From positions 50,821,563 through 50,885,562 of the forward strand of contig CM059972.1 of assembly GCA_030490835.1 (NCBI GenBank): a stretch of 64,000 nt of DNA. Reading direction: 5' to 3'. The notes under the pieces are model-generated. The model saw only the letters and a program-made list of their open reading frames with translations. It did not search any database and was not told the DNA's origin. This stretch comes from Annona cherimola (lineage: Eukaryota; Streptophyta; Magnoliopsida; Magnoliales; Annonaceae). This document shows, piece by piece, positions 1 to 10,227 of this stretch (position 1 is the stretch's first letter; each line of letters begins with the position of its first letter). The translations under genes and the position numbers were made by a program.

Positions 1-634
1 TCTTTAAGACTTGATAGACTTGATTTGAAGTTGAACATGAATCTTTTCTTTGAATTGAACTCATTTGACCTTTATCTTTGAATCCTTGGACTTGATAAAC
101 TTGATTTGATCTCCATCTTGAATCTTTGCTTTGAACTTGAGTGAGAGATTCTTTGAATAGGCTTTGAAACTGCATCTTTGAAGTCTGAACTTCTCAAGTC
201 GCGGATGACGTCGACTTTGTCTGCGACTTCACCCAAGTCGCACCTGGAGTCGACTTGGCCTGCGACTTGGGCAGCTTCGTGCCCCAAAATTCAGCTCTGG
301 ACAATTTTTCACGATTGAAGTCGATAGCGAGGTCGACTTCGTTTGCGACTTGGCTTCCCAAGTCGCATGTGAAGTCGACTTGGGATGCGACTTCACCTGC
401 AAGTTGATTTTGCCTTTGAGGTTCTTTCTCAAGTCGATAGTTGAGTTGACTTTGGGATCGACTTCACCCTAAGTCGAAGTCCAAGTTGACTTGGGGATCA
501 ACTTGGCTACTTAAGTTCCTTAAAACAAATGGCAAACTCATTAGTCTTTTAAATATACTCAAGTTAGTTGTTGTTAATCATCAAAACTCAATCTTTGGTC
601 TATTTTATTTTGTTTTGAAGCATTGTTTCCAACA
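1..634 (-). repeat. Partial 3' LTR of copia A
   Basis: It ends at TTCCAACA, which reads as TGTTGGAA on the element strand, directly beside a polypurine tract. About 1 kb is missing beyond the window edge. It contains GTCGAC/GCGACTT palindromic repeats (about 195-512). Its terminal 120 bp resemble the LTR of copia B more than the right LTR of the same element. Confidence 0.85.
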
Positions 635-957
635 ATCTCCCCCTTTTTGATGATTGACAAAACTAAATTGAGCTTATACCTTTCAAGATAGATGCATTTA
701 TATAATCTTCGAAAACAGAGTATAAGCAATCATTGCATAACTTTCGAAACAGATTATTAGCAAACATTCAATTCATATAAGCACATTTCAATCGTAAACA
801 AGTTTCATATCATTCATGTTTTCAATTTACGATGTAAAGCAAAAGAAATGAAACTCCTAAATACAAACTACCCGACCCAAATTCTATCTCCCCCTTTTTG
901 TCAATCTATCAAAAATCTATCAATTCTTAATGATTTTGTGAATTGAAATTGAGAGAT
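635..957 (-). other. Untranslated tail between accessory ORF and 3' LTR of copia A
   Basis: AT-rich sequence with no coding potential. A second purine-rich stretch (AAAAAGGGGGAGATAG on the element strand) occurs near 885-900 and duplicates the polypurine tract motif. Nothing else is recognisable. Confidence 0.6.
636..648 (-). other. Polypurine tract of copia A
   Basis: The element strand reads AAAAAGGGGGAGAT immediately before the LTR start TGTTGGAA. This is the expected plus-strand DNA priming site. The same tract stands beside the 3' LTR of copia B (30319-30334). Confidence 0.85.
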
Positions 958-2499
958 CTAATATAAGATAGGTTTGATAGGACGATTTTGGGCAGATGAG
1001 TAGATAGAAGAAGCGTGATCGGTAGTTGCTGCTTTATGAACTGAACCCGATTCGTAAGGATCGAGTTCAGGCATGGGCCTCTTCTTGTGACGGCCTGAGG
1101 CGAGGTGATATCGGATGGTTCGTATTTCCCGATCGATTCGATCTTGTCGGGAATGCATGTCGTTGATCGCCGTCAACACCTCGGTCACAAGACTCGTCAT
1201 TCGGTCTTCTTGGTGACCCATTTCTTCCCGTAGAGCTGATATATCGTCTTGAATCCTTTGTAGCTTAGCCTCATGAGATGAAGTGGGAGGCGCTCTTTCG
1301 GGTGCAGCGGATCCATGAGGTGAATAGGATCCGTGCGATGCAGGAGAAGCGGCCCGTACAGGCGATGCCTCGGGAGCTTGCTCCCCCTCAGCTTGTTCAT
1401 TGTCCTCTGGTTCTCGGACTGGCTCGCCTAGCTTCTCCCTTATTCGATCATCCCTGAACTGCTCCAGATTGATCTTCATACGTTGGATCAAAGCCTTGTT
1501 GATGGCATTTGTCGTCTTGGGAACTTCAAATGGTTCCCCATCTATATCAACCTCAAATCGTTCAAGGATCTTAGTGATCTGAGAACCGTAGGGTAGCACG
1601 CCTCGTGGGTTATCCTTTTTACATGCCAAGGCTTCGAGGAAGAGTCTAGGAATACTGATCTTTACCTTATTGACCAGTTTCCATAAGATCATTGCTTCCT
1701 GTGGATTGAGTTGATTTCTTCCGCCTCCTTTTGGCAAGATACAATGGGCGATTAGTAGACGGATGACCCTGAGTCTGGGAGGAAGATCCATGTAATGCAG
1801 GAATTTGGTGCCTGCATGGTACTTGTTGCTTTTTGTCAACTCGTTGTAAACCTTGTCCATCGTCAGATCTTTGGGAAGCCTTTCTTCTTCATAGGGTACT
1901 TGGAGAATGCTCCCAATTCTCCTTATGGCTTCGTTTTGGTTTGGATTATTCATCGAACCCAGATACATCTTGCTTCCCTTGACATAGGTTGAGAACTTGG
2001 TATCATCCCATAAATAGTAGAAGAGTCTTGTGAGATCAGGATAGATCCTTTAGTCAGATTTGAACAGTTGTGTCCAACCTTGGAAGTCTAGCAGCTCTTC
2101 TATGTCGAACTCATAGTCGCTAAGAAATTTGAAGTCTATGATCTTAGGAATGAATACCTTTCGCTCATAGAAGTGTTTGTAGAAGCGGCTATGTTGCAGC
2201 TAGGTCTTGAAGTAGTTTGTGGGCATTTTCAAGACTTGCCCCTTCTTGATCGGAATTCTTGAGGAGTATGAGCTTTCAGGTTGGCTTTCAGACCTTGGAG
2301 CTCGATCGGTTGATTGAGTAGTGGTTTGGAATCGAACCCGTCTACCCGTCGATGTAGAGGGTTCTTCTCTAGCCCTTTTTGCCGATGTCCTTTGTCTTCT
2401 AGGGACATCTTCTTCAGTGTTGGATTGGGAAGGTCTGGGCACAGGCCTTTGGGTTGGCTTTTTGACTGCTAGCTTTGGAAGTCTTGGTTTTGGGGCCAT
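958..2499 (-). pseudogene. Accessory ORF of copia A (plant transposon-protein family), two in-frame stops
   Basis: One reading frame of 514 codons starts with MAPKPRLPKLA at 2499 and ends at 958. Stops interrupt it near 2200 and about 2050. The N-terminal 100 residues are basic and low-complexity with an NLS-like stretch (RRQRTSAKRAREEP). A globular part follows with YKHFYERKVFIPK, FQGWTQL, FLHYMDLPPRLRVIRLLIAHC and GGRNQLNPQEA motifs. The C-terminus holds a predicted coiled coil (IQDDISALREEMGHQED region). There is no signal peptide or membrane segment, so the product is not an envelope-like glycoprotein. It resembles the family annotated in plant genomes as putative plant transposon protein, and it is homologous to the ORF in copia B. 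Role in the element cycle is unknown; a nuclear, nucleic-acid-associated role is inference from the basic N-terminus. Confidence 0.75.
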
Positions 2500-3077
2500 T
2501 GATTTGGTTTGGAGTTGGAAACTGAGAGATAGGAATGGAGAGAATTGAGAGACCTGTGAGAGAGAGAAAGAGAGCTGAGAGAGGGCTGAAATCAGAGAGA
2601 GAGTGCACTGAGAGAAAATGAGAGAGAGAGAGCTTGGGATTGCCGGTTTTCCGAAAGAAAACAGAGAGAGAGATGAACGATTGCTGCCGAAAAAAAAAGG
2701 AACTGCCGGAAATGAGAGATCTGGTAGGAGAAATCGTCGGAGAAGAAAGGGAAACAGGGTTGTCGCCGGAGGAGAGAAGAGATAGGCAGAGGAGCAAGGC
2801 TGGAAATGGGGAAGAAAAGAGAGAAGGAGAAGAGAAGGAGGAAAACGCGGAAGTCGGACGGTCGCGCGCGCGGAGTCGACTTTGCCCTAGGCGAAGTCGA
2901 CTTCGATACCTTGGAGTCGACTTCGCCTTCGAGCGGAGTCGACTTCGACCCTGTAGAGTCGACTTCGCTGTTGAAGCGGAGTCGACTTCACTTTCCCAAG
3001 TCGACTTGGCTCCCATGGAGTCGACTTGACCCATCAATTAGATTTTTTCAAATTTTAGTTTCTTGTTTTAATTTTTC
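2500..3077 (-). promoter_or_regulatory. Spacer between pol and accessory ORF: palindromic repeats plus pyrimidine-rich leader
   Basis: On the element strand, pol is followed by seven or more AGTCGACT palindromes at roughly 20-30 bp spacing (2873-3031), then about 350 bp rich in CT runs up to the accessory ATG. The GTCGAC motif is the one that fills the LTRs of this family. The layout (LTR-like repeats, then a CT-rich leader, then ATG) suggests an internal promoter or a splice-acceptor region for the accessory ORF. That function is inferred only. Confidence 0.5.
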
Positions 3078-6000
3078 TTAATTTAGCTCTATCATCCCCA
3101 TATCATTCCTGATTTTACAAAATGATTCCTTGGCCAGTGGTTTAGTAAAGATATCAGCAATTTGGTCTTCTGTTTTCACATATTCTAAACAAATATCATG
3201 GTTTTCAACCTGTTCTCTAATGAAATGGTGTCTTACATCAATATGCTTGGTTCTTGAATGCAGTACAAGATTCTTGGTTAGACAAATTGCACTTGTATTA
3301 TTACATCTAATAGGAATATCAAAATAATCAATACCATAATCTTTCAATTGCTGTTTCATCCAAAGCAATTGGGCACAACAACTACCGGCGGCTGTGTATT
3401 CGGCTTCCGCAGTAGATAGGGCAACGCTTGTTTGTTTTCTTGAGTACCATGAAACCAACATATGTCCAAGAAACTGACAAGTTTCACTAGTACTCTTTCT
3501 ATCTACTTTATAGCCGGCAAAATCTGCATCCGAATAGCCGATTAAATCAAAGGTTGACCCCTTTGGATACCATAGTCCAAGATTGGTAGTTTTTATCAAA
3601 TATTTAAAAATCATTTTTACAGCAAGTAGATGTGATTCTTTAGGACATGCTTGAAATCTAGAGCACATACAAACACTGAAGAGAATATCGGGTATAGAAG
3701 CAGTTAAATATAACAAAGATCCTATCATGCTTCTATAAAGCTTTTGATCGATACATTTACCGTTTTCATCTGTGTCGATCTTGATTGTAGAGCTCATTGG
3801 AGTATTTGCCCCTTTGCTATTTTGCATTCCAAATTTCTTGAGCATCTCTTTGACATACTTGGACTGGTTTAGAAATATCCCTTCATTTTGTTGTTTAATT
3901 TGCAGTCCAAGGAAGAAATTTAATTCTCCCATCATGCTCATTTCGAATTCGCTCTGCATAATCTTAGAGAATTCTTGGCATAGATTTTCGTCAGTAGCAC
4001 CAAATATTATATCATCTACAAAAATTTGTACAATTAGAATATTTTTATTTTTGTACTTAATGAACAAAGTAGTGTCTACTTTTCCTCTTTGAAACTCATG
4101 GTCAATCAAAAATCTATTCAACCTTTCATACCAAGCTCTTGGAGCTTGTTTTAGTCCATATAATGCTTTGGTCAATTTATAAACATACTTTGATTGATTC
4201 TTTTCTTTCAAACCAGGGGGTTGTTCAACATATACTTCTTCATTCAAATAGCCATTCAAAAATGCACTTTTTACATCCATTTGGAACAATTTGAAATTCA
4301 TATGAGAAGCAAATGCTAGTAAAATACGTATGGCTTCTAATCTAGCCACGGGTGCATATGATTCTTCAAAATCAATTCCTTCTTCTTGGGAATACCCTTT
4401 GGCTACTAATCTGGCCTTGTTTCTTATTACAAGACCGTTTTCGTCTAATTTGTTCCTAAATACCCATTTGGTACCAATGATTGTATGATTATTTGGTCTA
4501 GGAACTAAATGCCATACATTGTTCCTTTCAAATTGGTTTAGCTCTTCTTGCATTGCAATGACCCAGTTTTCATCATTGAGAGCTTGTTCAATGGTATTTA
4601 GTTCAATTTTTGATACAAAAGCATATTGACCACAAATGTTTTGTTTTGATCTTGTAGTTTTCACTCCTTCATATACATTACCAATAACTTGTTCAATTGG
4701 ATGGGTATTTTTGAACTTTAAATCAGTTGGAGGTTTATAAGAATCATTACCTTCACTTACCCCTTCCTCCATGAGATTTTTTGGCTTGAGCTCGAGTCCC
4801 TTTGGTTGTTCTTTTCTTTTTGTCTCATCTGCATCACTTAGTTCATCCTCCTTTCTCGGAGCTTGGTTAATTTCATCAAATACAACATGTATGGATTCTT
4901 CTACAACTTGGTTTCGTTTATTGAATACTCTATATGCTTTGCTATTTGATGAGTAACCAAGGAATATAGCCTCATCACTTTTAGCATCTAGTTTTCCCAA
5001 GTTGGTTTTTCCATTGTTCAAAACATAGCATGTGCATCCAAAAGCATGAAAATAAGAAATATTTGGTTTCCTTCCTTTCCATAGTTCATATGGGGTCTTT
5101 TTCAAGATTGCTCGAATGGTAACTCGGTTCAAAACATGACAAGCTGTGCTTACGGCTTCACCCCAAAATTTCTTGGATAAATTGCTCTCATTTAGCATTG
5201 TTCTAGCCATCTCTTGTATAGTTCTATTTTTCCTTTCAACTACTCCATTTTGTTGTGGAGTTCTTGGTGCAGAAAATGTGTGATGAATTCCTTTTTCATT
5301 ACAAAATTCTATGAATCGTTTGTTTTCGAATTCACCACCATGATCGCTTCTTATAGTCATAATAGTACTTTGTTTTTCATTTTGCACCAAATTTACAAAG
5401 GTTGAAAACATAGAGAAGGCTTCATCTTTGCTAGCTAAGAGAATTATCCATGTGAATCTTGAAAAATCATCAACAATTACAAATACATATTTCTTTCCAC
5501 CAATGGTTAAGATATCGGATGGCCCATATAGATCCATGTGTAGCAATTCAAGTGGCCTAGTGGTGGAGATTTCCTTTTTGGTAGAGAAAGGCATCTTAGG
5601 TTGTTTAGATAATTGACATGCCATGCAAATTTTGTCTTTGTCATATTTCAACTTTGGCAAGCCTTCTACCAAACTCTTTTTCCATAGGGTCTTTATATTT
5701 CCCATGTTTATATGTCCAAGCCTTTTATTACAAACCCATGGATCATTATCAATGACCATTAGACATTGACCATCTAGTTCATCAAGTGAAACCAAATATA
5801 CATTTCCATGTCTTTTTCCACTAAACATGATATGTTCTCCATCAAATACATTACATATAGATGATTCAAACACAACCTTGTATCCTTTGTCACATAATTG
5901 ACTAATGTTCATTAGGTTATGCTTGAGTCCTTCAACAAATAAAACATCTTCCATGCATGCATTTGAATTACTATAAATGTTTCCTTTACCTTTAATTTTA

Positions 6001-6104
6001 CCTTTCTCATTATTACCAAAGGCAACCGTTCCGTCGTTGCAAGGCTTAAGATTGTGAAATAGACTTCTTTCTCCGGTCATATGCCTTGAACAACCGTTGT
6101 CCAT
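3078..6104 (-). CDS. pol: Copia A pol: protease remnant, integrase, reverse transcriptase, RNase H
   Basis: An uninterrupted frame of 1008 codons. Residues 2-11 carry the protease signature but read DNG instead of D(S/T)G. The integrase zinc-binding part has Cys160 and Cys163, while the first His is replaced by Asn. The catalytic triad is LHMDLYG (Asp191), IRSDHGGE (Asp254) and VERKNRT (Glu290). Reverse transcriptase covers about 505-760, with [11 protein letters not shown] (Asp610) and FVDDII (696-701). RNase H covers about 840-985, with YSDADFAG (857-864), STAEAEY and the DIFTKPL tail. The protein would cleave the polyprotein, copy element RNA into DNA and integrate it. It lies in a different frame from gag, whose stop is at 6163. 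This is the only long unbroken pol in the window; the DNG change and the broken gag argue against autonomous activity. Confidence 0.93.
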   Translation of the reverse strand: MDNGCSRHMTGERSLFHNLKPCNDGTVAFGNNEKGKIKGKGNIYSNSNACMEDVLFVEGLKHNLMNISQLCDKGYKVVFESSICNVFDGEHIMFSGKRHGNVYLVSLDELDGQCLMVIDNDPWVCNKRLGHINMGNIKTLWKKSLVEGLPKLKYDKDKICMACQLSKQPKMPFSTKKEISTTRPLELLHMDLYGPSDILTIGGKKYVFVIVDDFSRFTWIILLASKDEAFSMFSTFVNLVQNEKQSTIMTIRSDHGGEFENKRFIEFCNEKGIHHTFSAPRTPQQNGVVERKNRTIQEMARTMLNESNLSKKFWGEAVSTACHVLNRVTIRAILKKTPYELWKGRKPNISYFHAFGCTCYVLNNGKTNLGKLDAKSDEAIFLGYSSNSKAYRVFNKRNQVVEESIHVVFDEINQAPRKEDELSDADETKRKEQPKGLELKPKNLMEEGVSEGNDSYKPPTDLKFKNTHPIEQVIGNVYEGVKTTRSKQNICGQYAFVSKIELNTIEQALNDENWVIAMQEELNQFERNNVWHLVPRPNNHTIIGTKWVFRNKLDENGLVIRNKARLVAKGYSQEEGIDFEESYAPVARLEAIRILLAFASHMNFKLFQMDVKSAFLNGYLNEEVYVEQPPGLKEKNQSKYVYKLTKALYGLKQAPRAWYERLNRFLIDHEFQRGKVDTTLFIKYKNKNILIVQIFVDDIIFGATDENLCQEFSKIMQSEFEMSMMGELNFFLGLQIKQQNEGIFLNQSKYVKEMLKKFGMQNSKGANTPMSSTIKIDTDENGKCIDQKLYRSMIGSLLYLTASIPDILFSVCMCSRFQACPKESHLLAVKMIFKYLIKTTNLGLWYPKGSTFDLIGYSDADFAGYKVDRKSTSETCQFLGHMLVSWYSRKQTSVALSTAEAEYTAAGSCCAQLLWMKQQLKDYGIDYFDIPIRCNNTSAICLTKNLVLHSRTKHIDVRHHFIREQVENHDICLEYVKTEDQIADIFTKPLAKESFCKIRNDMGMIELN

Positions 6105-6140
6105 GAACCATACATTGTTTGCCTTTGCCTTGAAACAAAT

Positions 6141-6156
6141 CTGAAAAATAAAAAGG
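6141..6156 (-). promoter_or_regulatory. 3' splice-acceptor-like tract at the gag/pol junction of copia A
   Basis: The element strand reads TTTTTATTTTTCAG just after the gag stop. The next codon begins conserved pol sequence ([14 protein letters not shown]). Copia B has the same arrangement at 35786-35795 (TTTTTGCAG followed by [14 protein letters not shown]). The conserved coding starts exactly after CAG in both, and pol is in a different frame from gag, so splicing is a plausible way to express pol. No paired donor was identified. Confidence 0.4.
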
Positions 6157-6162
6157 TAAATC

Positions 6163-8012
6163 TCATCTCTTTGGTACCCATTTTATGGGTCCATTTGGGT
6201 TAGTAATATTATTCAACCTTTGTTGCTCTAACTTAGAAAGCCCAAATCTTGTGTTCCTTGGAACCCAAACTAATTTTGCACCATGGTCATGTAGTTTCTT
6301 AAAGTTACATTTATAGGCTTTATGACGCATTTTGTTGCAGAAAATTGCAAGCCATTGGTAATCTAGGAGTAGGTTTCCAAGTATATTTTGGTTCAAATGT
6401 TGGCCTTCTAGTCCACATAACATTTTTCCTTTGTGGCTTGTATATAGGTGCAGTTTTGGTTTGATATTTCCCAAATATTGGCACATTCGATTTGCCACTT
6501 TCTTTTTGCTCAAAAGTATAATATCCAAGGCCTCTTTTATTTGTTTGAGCAGTCATGTTCAAAAATATCTTCACATTTTCTCCGGGATTAGAGAACTTCA
6601 CTAATGATTCATTTAATGATTCGTTCTCCTTTTTCAGTTTTTCTATCTCTTTCAACAATGATTCATTTTCTTCTTTCAGTTTTGTTGATTTTTCAGCTAG
6701 TTTTCCATTTTCAATAATAACGAAGTTACATTGTTGTCTCTTTAATGATAACTTGTTTCCTAGCTTTTTGATTTCCTCATATAATGAATCATAAGTAATT
6801 TGTAGTTCTTCTAACTCAGCACATTTGAGGCATTCTTGAAAAGAAGAATAATTTGACTGAGAATAGCAAGGTTTGGAAGTTACCTCTTCATTGCTCGTGC
6901 ATTTTGTTGAGATGGTTTGTTCTTCCAAAACTTCAGTTGTGTTTAAACACAACAAATCTTCTTCTTGCTCAATCCGCGCCATGCAGCATATTCTTGCACA
7001 ATTTGCCGCCTCAAATTCGTCGGTTGAAGAGCTGCTTGTTGATGAAGTCTCTTTATTGACATACATGCCTTTCCCCTTTGGTCTTTGGTATTTTCTACCT
7101 TCATGTCCTTCCTTCCTCTCTTCCGGTGTAGGACATTGAGATTGCATATGTCCCACACCTCCGCATCTATAGCACTTTATTGGTTCCTTCTTCTTCTCTC
7201 TTCGTGATCTTTCTCTGAGGTCTTTGAAGTTCCTTTCTTTTCTCACAAATTTTCGGAATTTGTGAGTGAGTAGTGCTATGTCTTCATTGTCGTTGTGAGA
7301 CGAGGAGGTAGATTCTTCTGAGTTGTGTGCCGCTTTTAATGCAATGGCTTTCTTGCCTTTGTGTTGATCTTCATTTCTTCTCTTGATTAGCTCCTGACAT
7401 TAATGAGCTAATAAGATCTTCTAGTTTTAGTGTATTTAGGTCTTTGGCTTCTTCAATTGCTGTAATCTTTGGAGTCCAAGATTCCGGTAGAGCTTTTAGT
7501 ATCTTCATAACCTGTTCAGATTCAGAGATAGCCTTTCCAAGACCTTTCAAAGCATTAGTAATCTTAGAAAATCTTGCAAACATCTCAGAAATATTTTCCG
7601 TTTCTAGCATTCTAAAGCTTTCCAATTCTCCTATCAAAATATTTCTCCTAGTCCCTTGGACTTGAGAAGTTCCTTCATAAATTGATGTTAAAGTATCCCA
7701 TATTTCTTTAGCGGTTAGGCAAGAGGATACTCTATCATATTCAGAAGCCGTAAGAGCACAAAATAAAGAGTTCATAGCCTTAGCATTGCTCTTGACGGTT
7801 CTTACTTCCCCTTCGGTCCATTTGGAAGCTCTTTCATCGGTAGGCAAAGTTACACCATCTTGGATTGCAATCCAAGAATCCATATCGGTAGCCATAATGA
7901 GTTGCTTCATACGAAGCTTCCAATAACTAAAGTTGTTCCCATCAAACAATGGTGGCCTAGTGAATGATTGGCCCTCAGCAAAAGCGGGAACGGAAGTAGA
8001 TTGGGATGCCAT
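6163..8012 (-). pseudogene. gag: Copia A gag, frameshifted
   Basis: Gag packages element RNA into virus-like particles. The start is the ATG of MASQSTSVPAF at 8012; upstream in-frame codons belong to the leader. The N-terminal half has the copia gag core (DSWIAIQDGVTLP, LTAKEIWDTLTSIYEG, NILIGELESF). Frame is lost near 7390, where LMSHELI is disrupted. The second half (about 7390 to 6320) has a CCHC knuckle (CYRCGGVGHMQSQC) and a long heptad-rich coiled coil (EELQITYDSLYEEIKKLGNK region). Another frame change precedes a second knuckle (CNKMRHKAYKC) and the GPIKWVPKR end, followed by a TGA that is also present in B and F. The sequence groups with element E, not with B or F. Confidence 0.85.
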
Positions 8013-8047
8013 GATAATAGGATCTCTTTGGTTTAATTCAAAGACCT

Positions 8048-8059
8048 GCTCTGATACCA
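8048..8059 (-). other. Primer-binding site of copia A
   Basis: The element strand reads TGGTATCAGAGC, the complement of the 3' end of plant initiator tRNA-Met, two bases inside the 5' LTR. Confidence 0.9.
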
Positions 8060-8775
8060 CTTGATGGTCCCGAGTTGATGGCAATTACCCAAGAGGGGAG
8101 GGGTGAATTGGGTATTTAAAAATTTATAACTTAAACAGAAACTTTACCCCGGATTAATCTAGTCCCCTTAATGAAGAAATGAAATGGAAAGCAATGTAAT
8201 GCAGAGAGCAGAAATAAAATCAAGTAGACAAGATTTTATAGTGGTTCGGGCAACCTCCCTACTCTACTCTTCCAAGCTCACACTCCTTTGTGACTTGGGT
8301 TCCACTATTGTATTCCTCAATACAATTAGAGTCACTGCTCTCTTCTAGATTCCAGCTCTAGGGGGCATCAACAAATCACAGCACAAGTAGGTGATGAGTT
8401 CCACTCCAATCACACACTACCTTGCTTACACTTGATCTTAGTTCCTCAAACTAAATCAAGTTCAATACAAACAAAGAAATAATAAAAGAAGTCTACACTT
8501 TACAGATGTGTAGAAGCAATTTGGCGCAGAGAAGAACTCGTAATATAGGCTTTGAAGATTCAGAAATATAGCTCTTGCAATTTGAAGTAAAGTTCTTCCT
8601 CTTTGAATGGCTTGATCTCTTTAGAGCTCTTGAATATAGAAGTTAAGCAAACTTAATGATTCTCAGCTACTTCCCTCGTCCACAATGAATGCCTTTTATA
8701 ATTTTGGAGGGAATCCGAACGTTAGAAGGTAGGTGGCGCACATTAAATGCGTCAACGTTCGAATAATATCCGACC

Positions 8776-8945
8776 GTTGCGACCCAAGTCGCAGGCGGAG
8801 TCGACTTCGGATGCGACTTCGCCCAAGTCACAGATGGAGTCGACTTCGGGTGCGACTTCGCCTTCGGTTTGCGACTTCAAGTTTCAGATCGGGTCGACTT
8901 GGGCATCGACTTGACCCAAGTCGCAGGTGAAGTTGACTTCGGGTG
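8776..8945. repeat. GTCGAC/GCGACTT nested palindromic repeats, LTR block 1 of copia A
   Basis: Tandem units contain the arms AAGTCGCA and TGCGACTT around a central AGTCGACT palindrome. CpG content is far above that of the surrounding AT-rich DNA. Confidence 0.85.
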
Positions 8946-9345
8946 AGACTTCATCTTGTCAGTTGGCTTTGATGATCTTGAAGACTTTGGAGATTGCTTT
9001 GTTTTGCTTAGGCTTCTTTCCTTTAATTGCTTTCATTCTAGAATGGCTCCTTATACTTGTAGATCTTGTGATTCTTGAAGAGCTTGACTTTGTTTCTTCT
9101 TGGATTAGCTTGAACCTTGTGAATCTTTGAAGAACTTGAATCTTGCATGGTAGATTCATGCACCTTGCTTACTTTTGATTCATATTGATCTTCATTTCTT
9201 CATCTTGGAGCATGCTTGAATCTTTGCCTTGGACTTGATAAACTTGATTTTGATAAAGAGCTTGTATCCTTGATTTGGTCTTGAGAGATCTTAAGTTGAT
9301 CTTGGGAATGAGCTGAAAACTCCATCTTTGAGTTTTGATAACATC

Positions 9346-9632
9346 AAGTCGAACTTGGGGTCGACTTCGTCCGCGACTTTGCCCAAGTCGCAACTGGAGT
9401 CGACTTCGTTTGCGACTTCGGCATTCTTCCATCCCAAATTCAGCTCTGGAGTGAATCTCCCGACTGAAGTCGATGCTGGAGTCGACTTCGTTTGCGACTT
9501 GGCTTCCCAAGTCGCAAGTGGAGTCGACTTGGCCTGCGACTTCACTTGTTCTTCTCCCATTTTCAACTCTGGACAGATTTGGCTTCTTGAAGTCGATCTT
9601 GAGGTCGACTTGGAGAACGACTTGGCCTTCCA
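9346..9632. repeat. GTCGAC/GCGACTT nested palindromic repeats, LTR block 2 of copia A
   Basis: Second block of the same repeat family, with spacers such as CCCAAATTCAGCTCTGG between pairs of units. The block lies near the outer end of the LTR, upstream of the TATA-like box on the element strand. Confidence 0.85.
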
Positions 9633-9760
9633 TACTTCATTTTCTTCAAATGTATATTCCTTAAACATTTCCACAAACATGTTAGTAGCCAAGACTTACT
9701 CAAATTGATTTGTTAATCATCAAAACATAGATTTAGCTTGTTTTCCACATATTTTCAACA

Positions 9761-10227
9761 GTCCAGGCCATCCAACGTCAGTGCATTAGGGGCGTCTACA
9801 CCACAGCAGTCGACAGCAGCAGACATTTCATGTGGTGTGGCGAATTTGGCTATCCCAGTAATGAATGTGCCTCCAACCGGGAGTCCATTAATTACATGGG
9901 AAATTTCCAGAGAAACCCAGCGAATTAGTATAGAAACAACTACAACCCAGGCTGGAGGAATCATCCTAACTTCTCACGGAACAACCAGACGAGGCCGAGT
10001 CAGCTGCCTGGATTCTCGCAGCAGCTATCGCAGCAACAGCCTGCAAGACCAATGTAGTTCAATCTACCACCGCGAGAAGAGAAGAAATTGGATCTTGAAA
10101 ATCTCTTCATGCAATTTATGCAATCCCAGATCACGACGAATATGAACCAAGAAGCTCAGATAGGCCAACTGGCCTCAGCCCTGAACAACCGACCCCAAGG
10201 ATCGTTGCCGAGCGACACCGAGCAAAA
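9761..10227 (+). pseudogene. gag: Gypsy D gag, middle fragment
   Basis: Frames with interruptions encode YNPGWRNHPNFS (about 9941-9978), then LDLENLFMQFMQSQ and QIGQLASALNNRPQGSLPSDTE (about 10090-10225). These are standard in the C-terminal half of Athila/Tat gag. The frame stops at the solo LTR and resumes at about 12779 with DGKGKEQVQAVTLRSGK, so the LTR inserted into a once continuous gag. A zinc-knuckle-like CG and ECAS remnant lies around 9835-9875. Copia A cuts it on the left. Confidence 0.8.

Larger units (their letters stand above)
1..9760 (-). mobile_element. Copia A: SIRE-type Ty1-copia retrotransposon, cut by window start
   Basis: On the minus strand, reading from the right, the order is 5' LTR (8062-9760), primer-binding site, gag, pol, GTCGAC-repeat spacer, accessory ORF, polypurine tract and a partial 3' LTR (1-634). 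Integrase before reverse transcriptase defines Ty1-copia. The coiled-coil gag with zinc knuckles, the long pol and the extra ORF downstream of pol fit the SIRE/Maximus lineage. It lies inside gypsy D; the right target-site copy would be GTCCA (9761-9765), and the left one is outside the window. Its two LTRs do not look like copies of each other, so the element may be a recombinant. Confidence 0.93.
8062..9760 (-). repeat. 5' LTR of copia A (1699 bp)
   Basis: It runs from TGATGG (mutated from TGTTGG) to TTCAACA on the plus strand. A TATA-like box lies at 8692-8702 (ATTATAAAAGG on the element strand). Upstream of it on the element strand lie two blocks of GTCGAC palindromic repeats. It most resembles the LTR of element E (42038-43728). 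Open frames inside it are products of the repeats. Confidence 0.9.

Noticed and set aside
2634..3029. 131-codon plus-strand ORF rich in Arg, Glu and Lys
   Set aside because: Produced by the GA-rich complement of a CT-rich leader and by GTCGAC repeats; no protein family.
8048..8059. tRNA gene suggested by the TGGTATCAGAGC matches
   Set aside because: These 12-nt sites are primer-binding sites next to LTRs; no cloverleaf surrounds them.
8776..9632. CRISPR-like array of palindromic repeats
   Set aside because: Spacers are not unique or uniform, the blocks lie within LTRs, there are no cas genes, and this is plant nuclear DNA.
9328..9708. ORFs on both strands with repeated VDF or STS residues in the LTRs
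   Set aside because: They are translations of the palindromic GTCGAC repeats in several frames.
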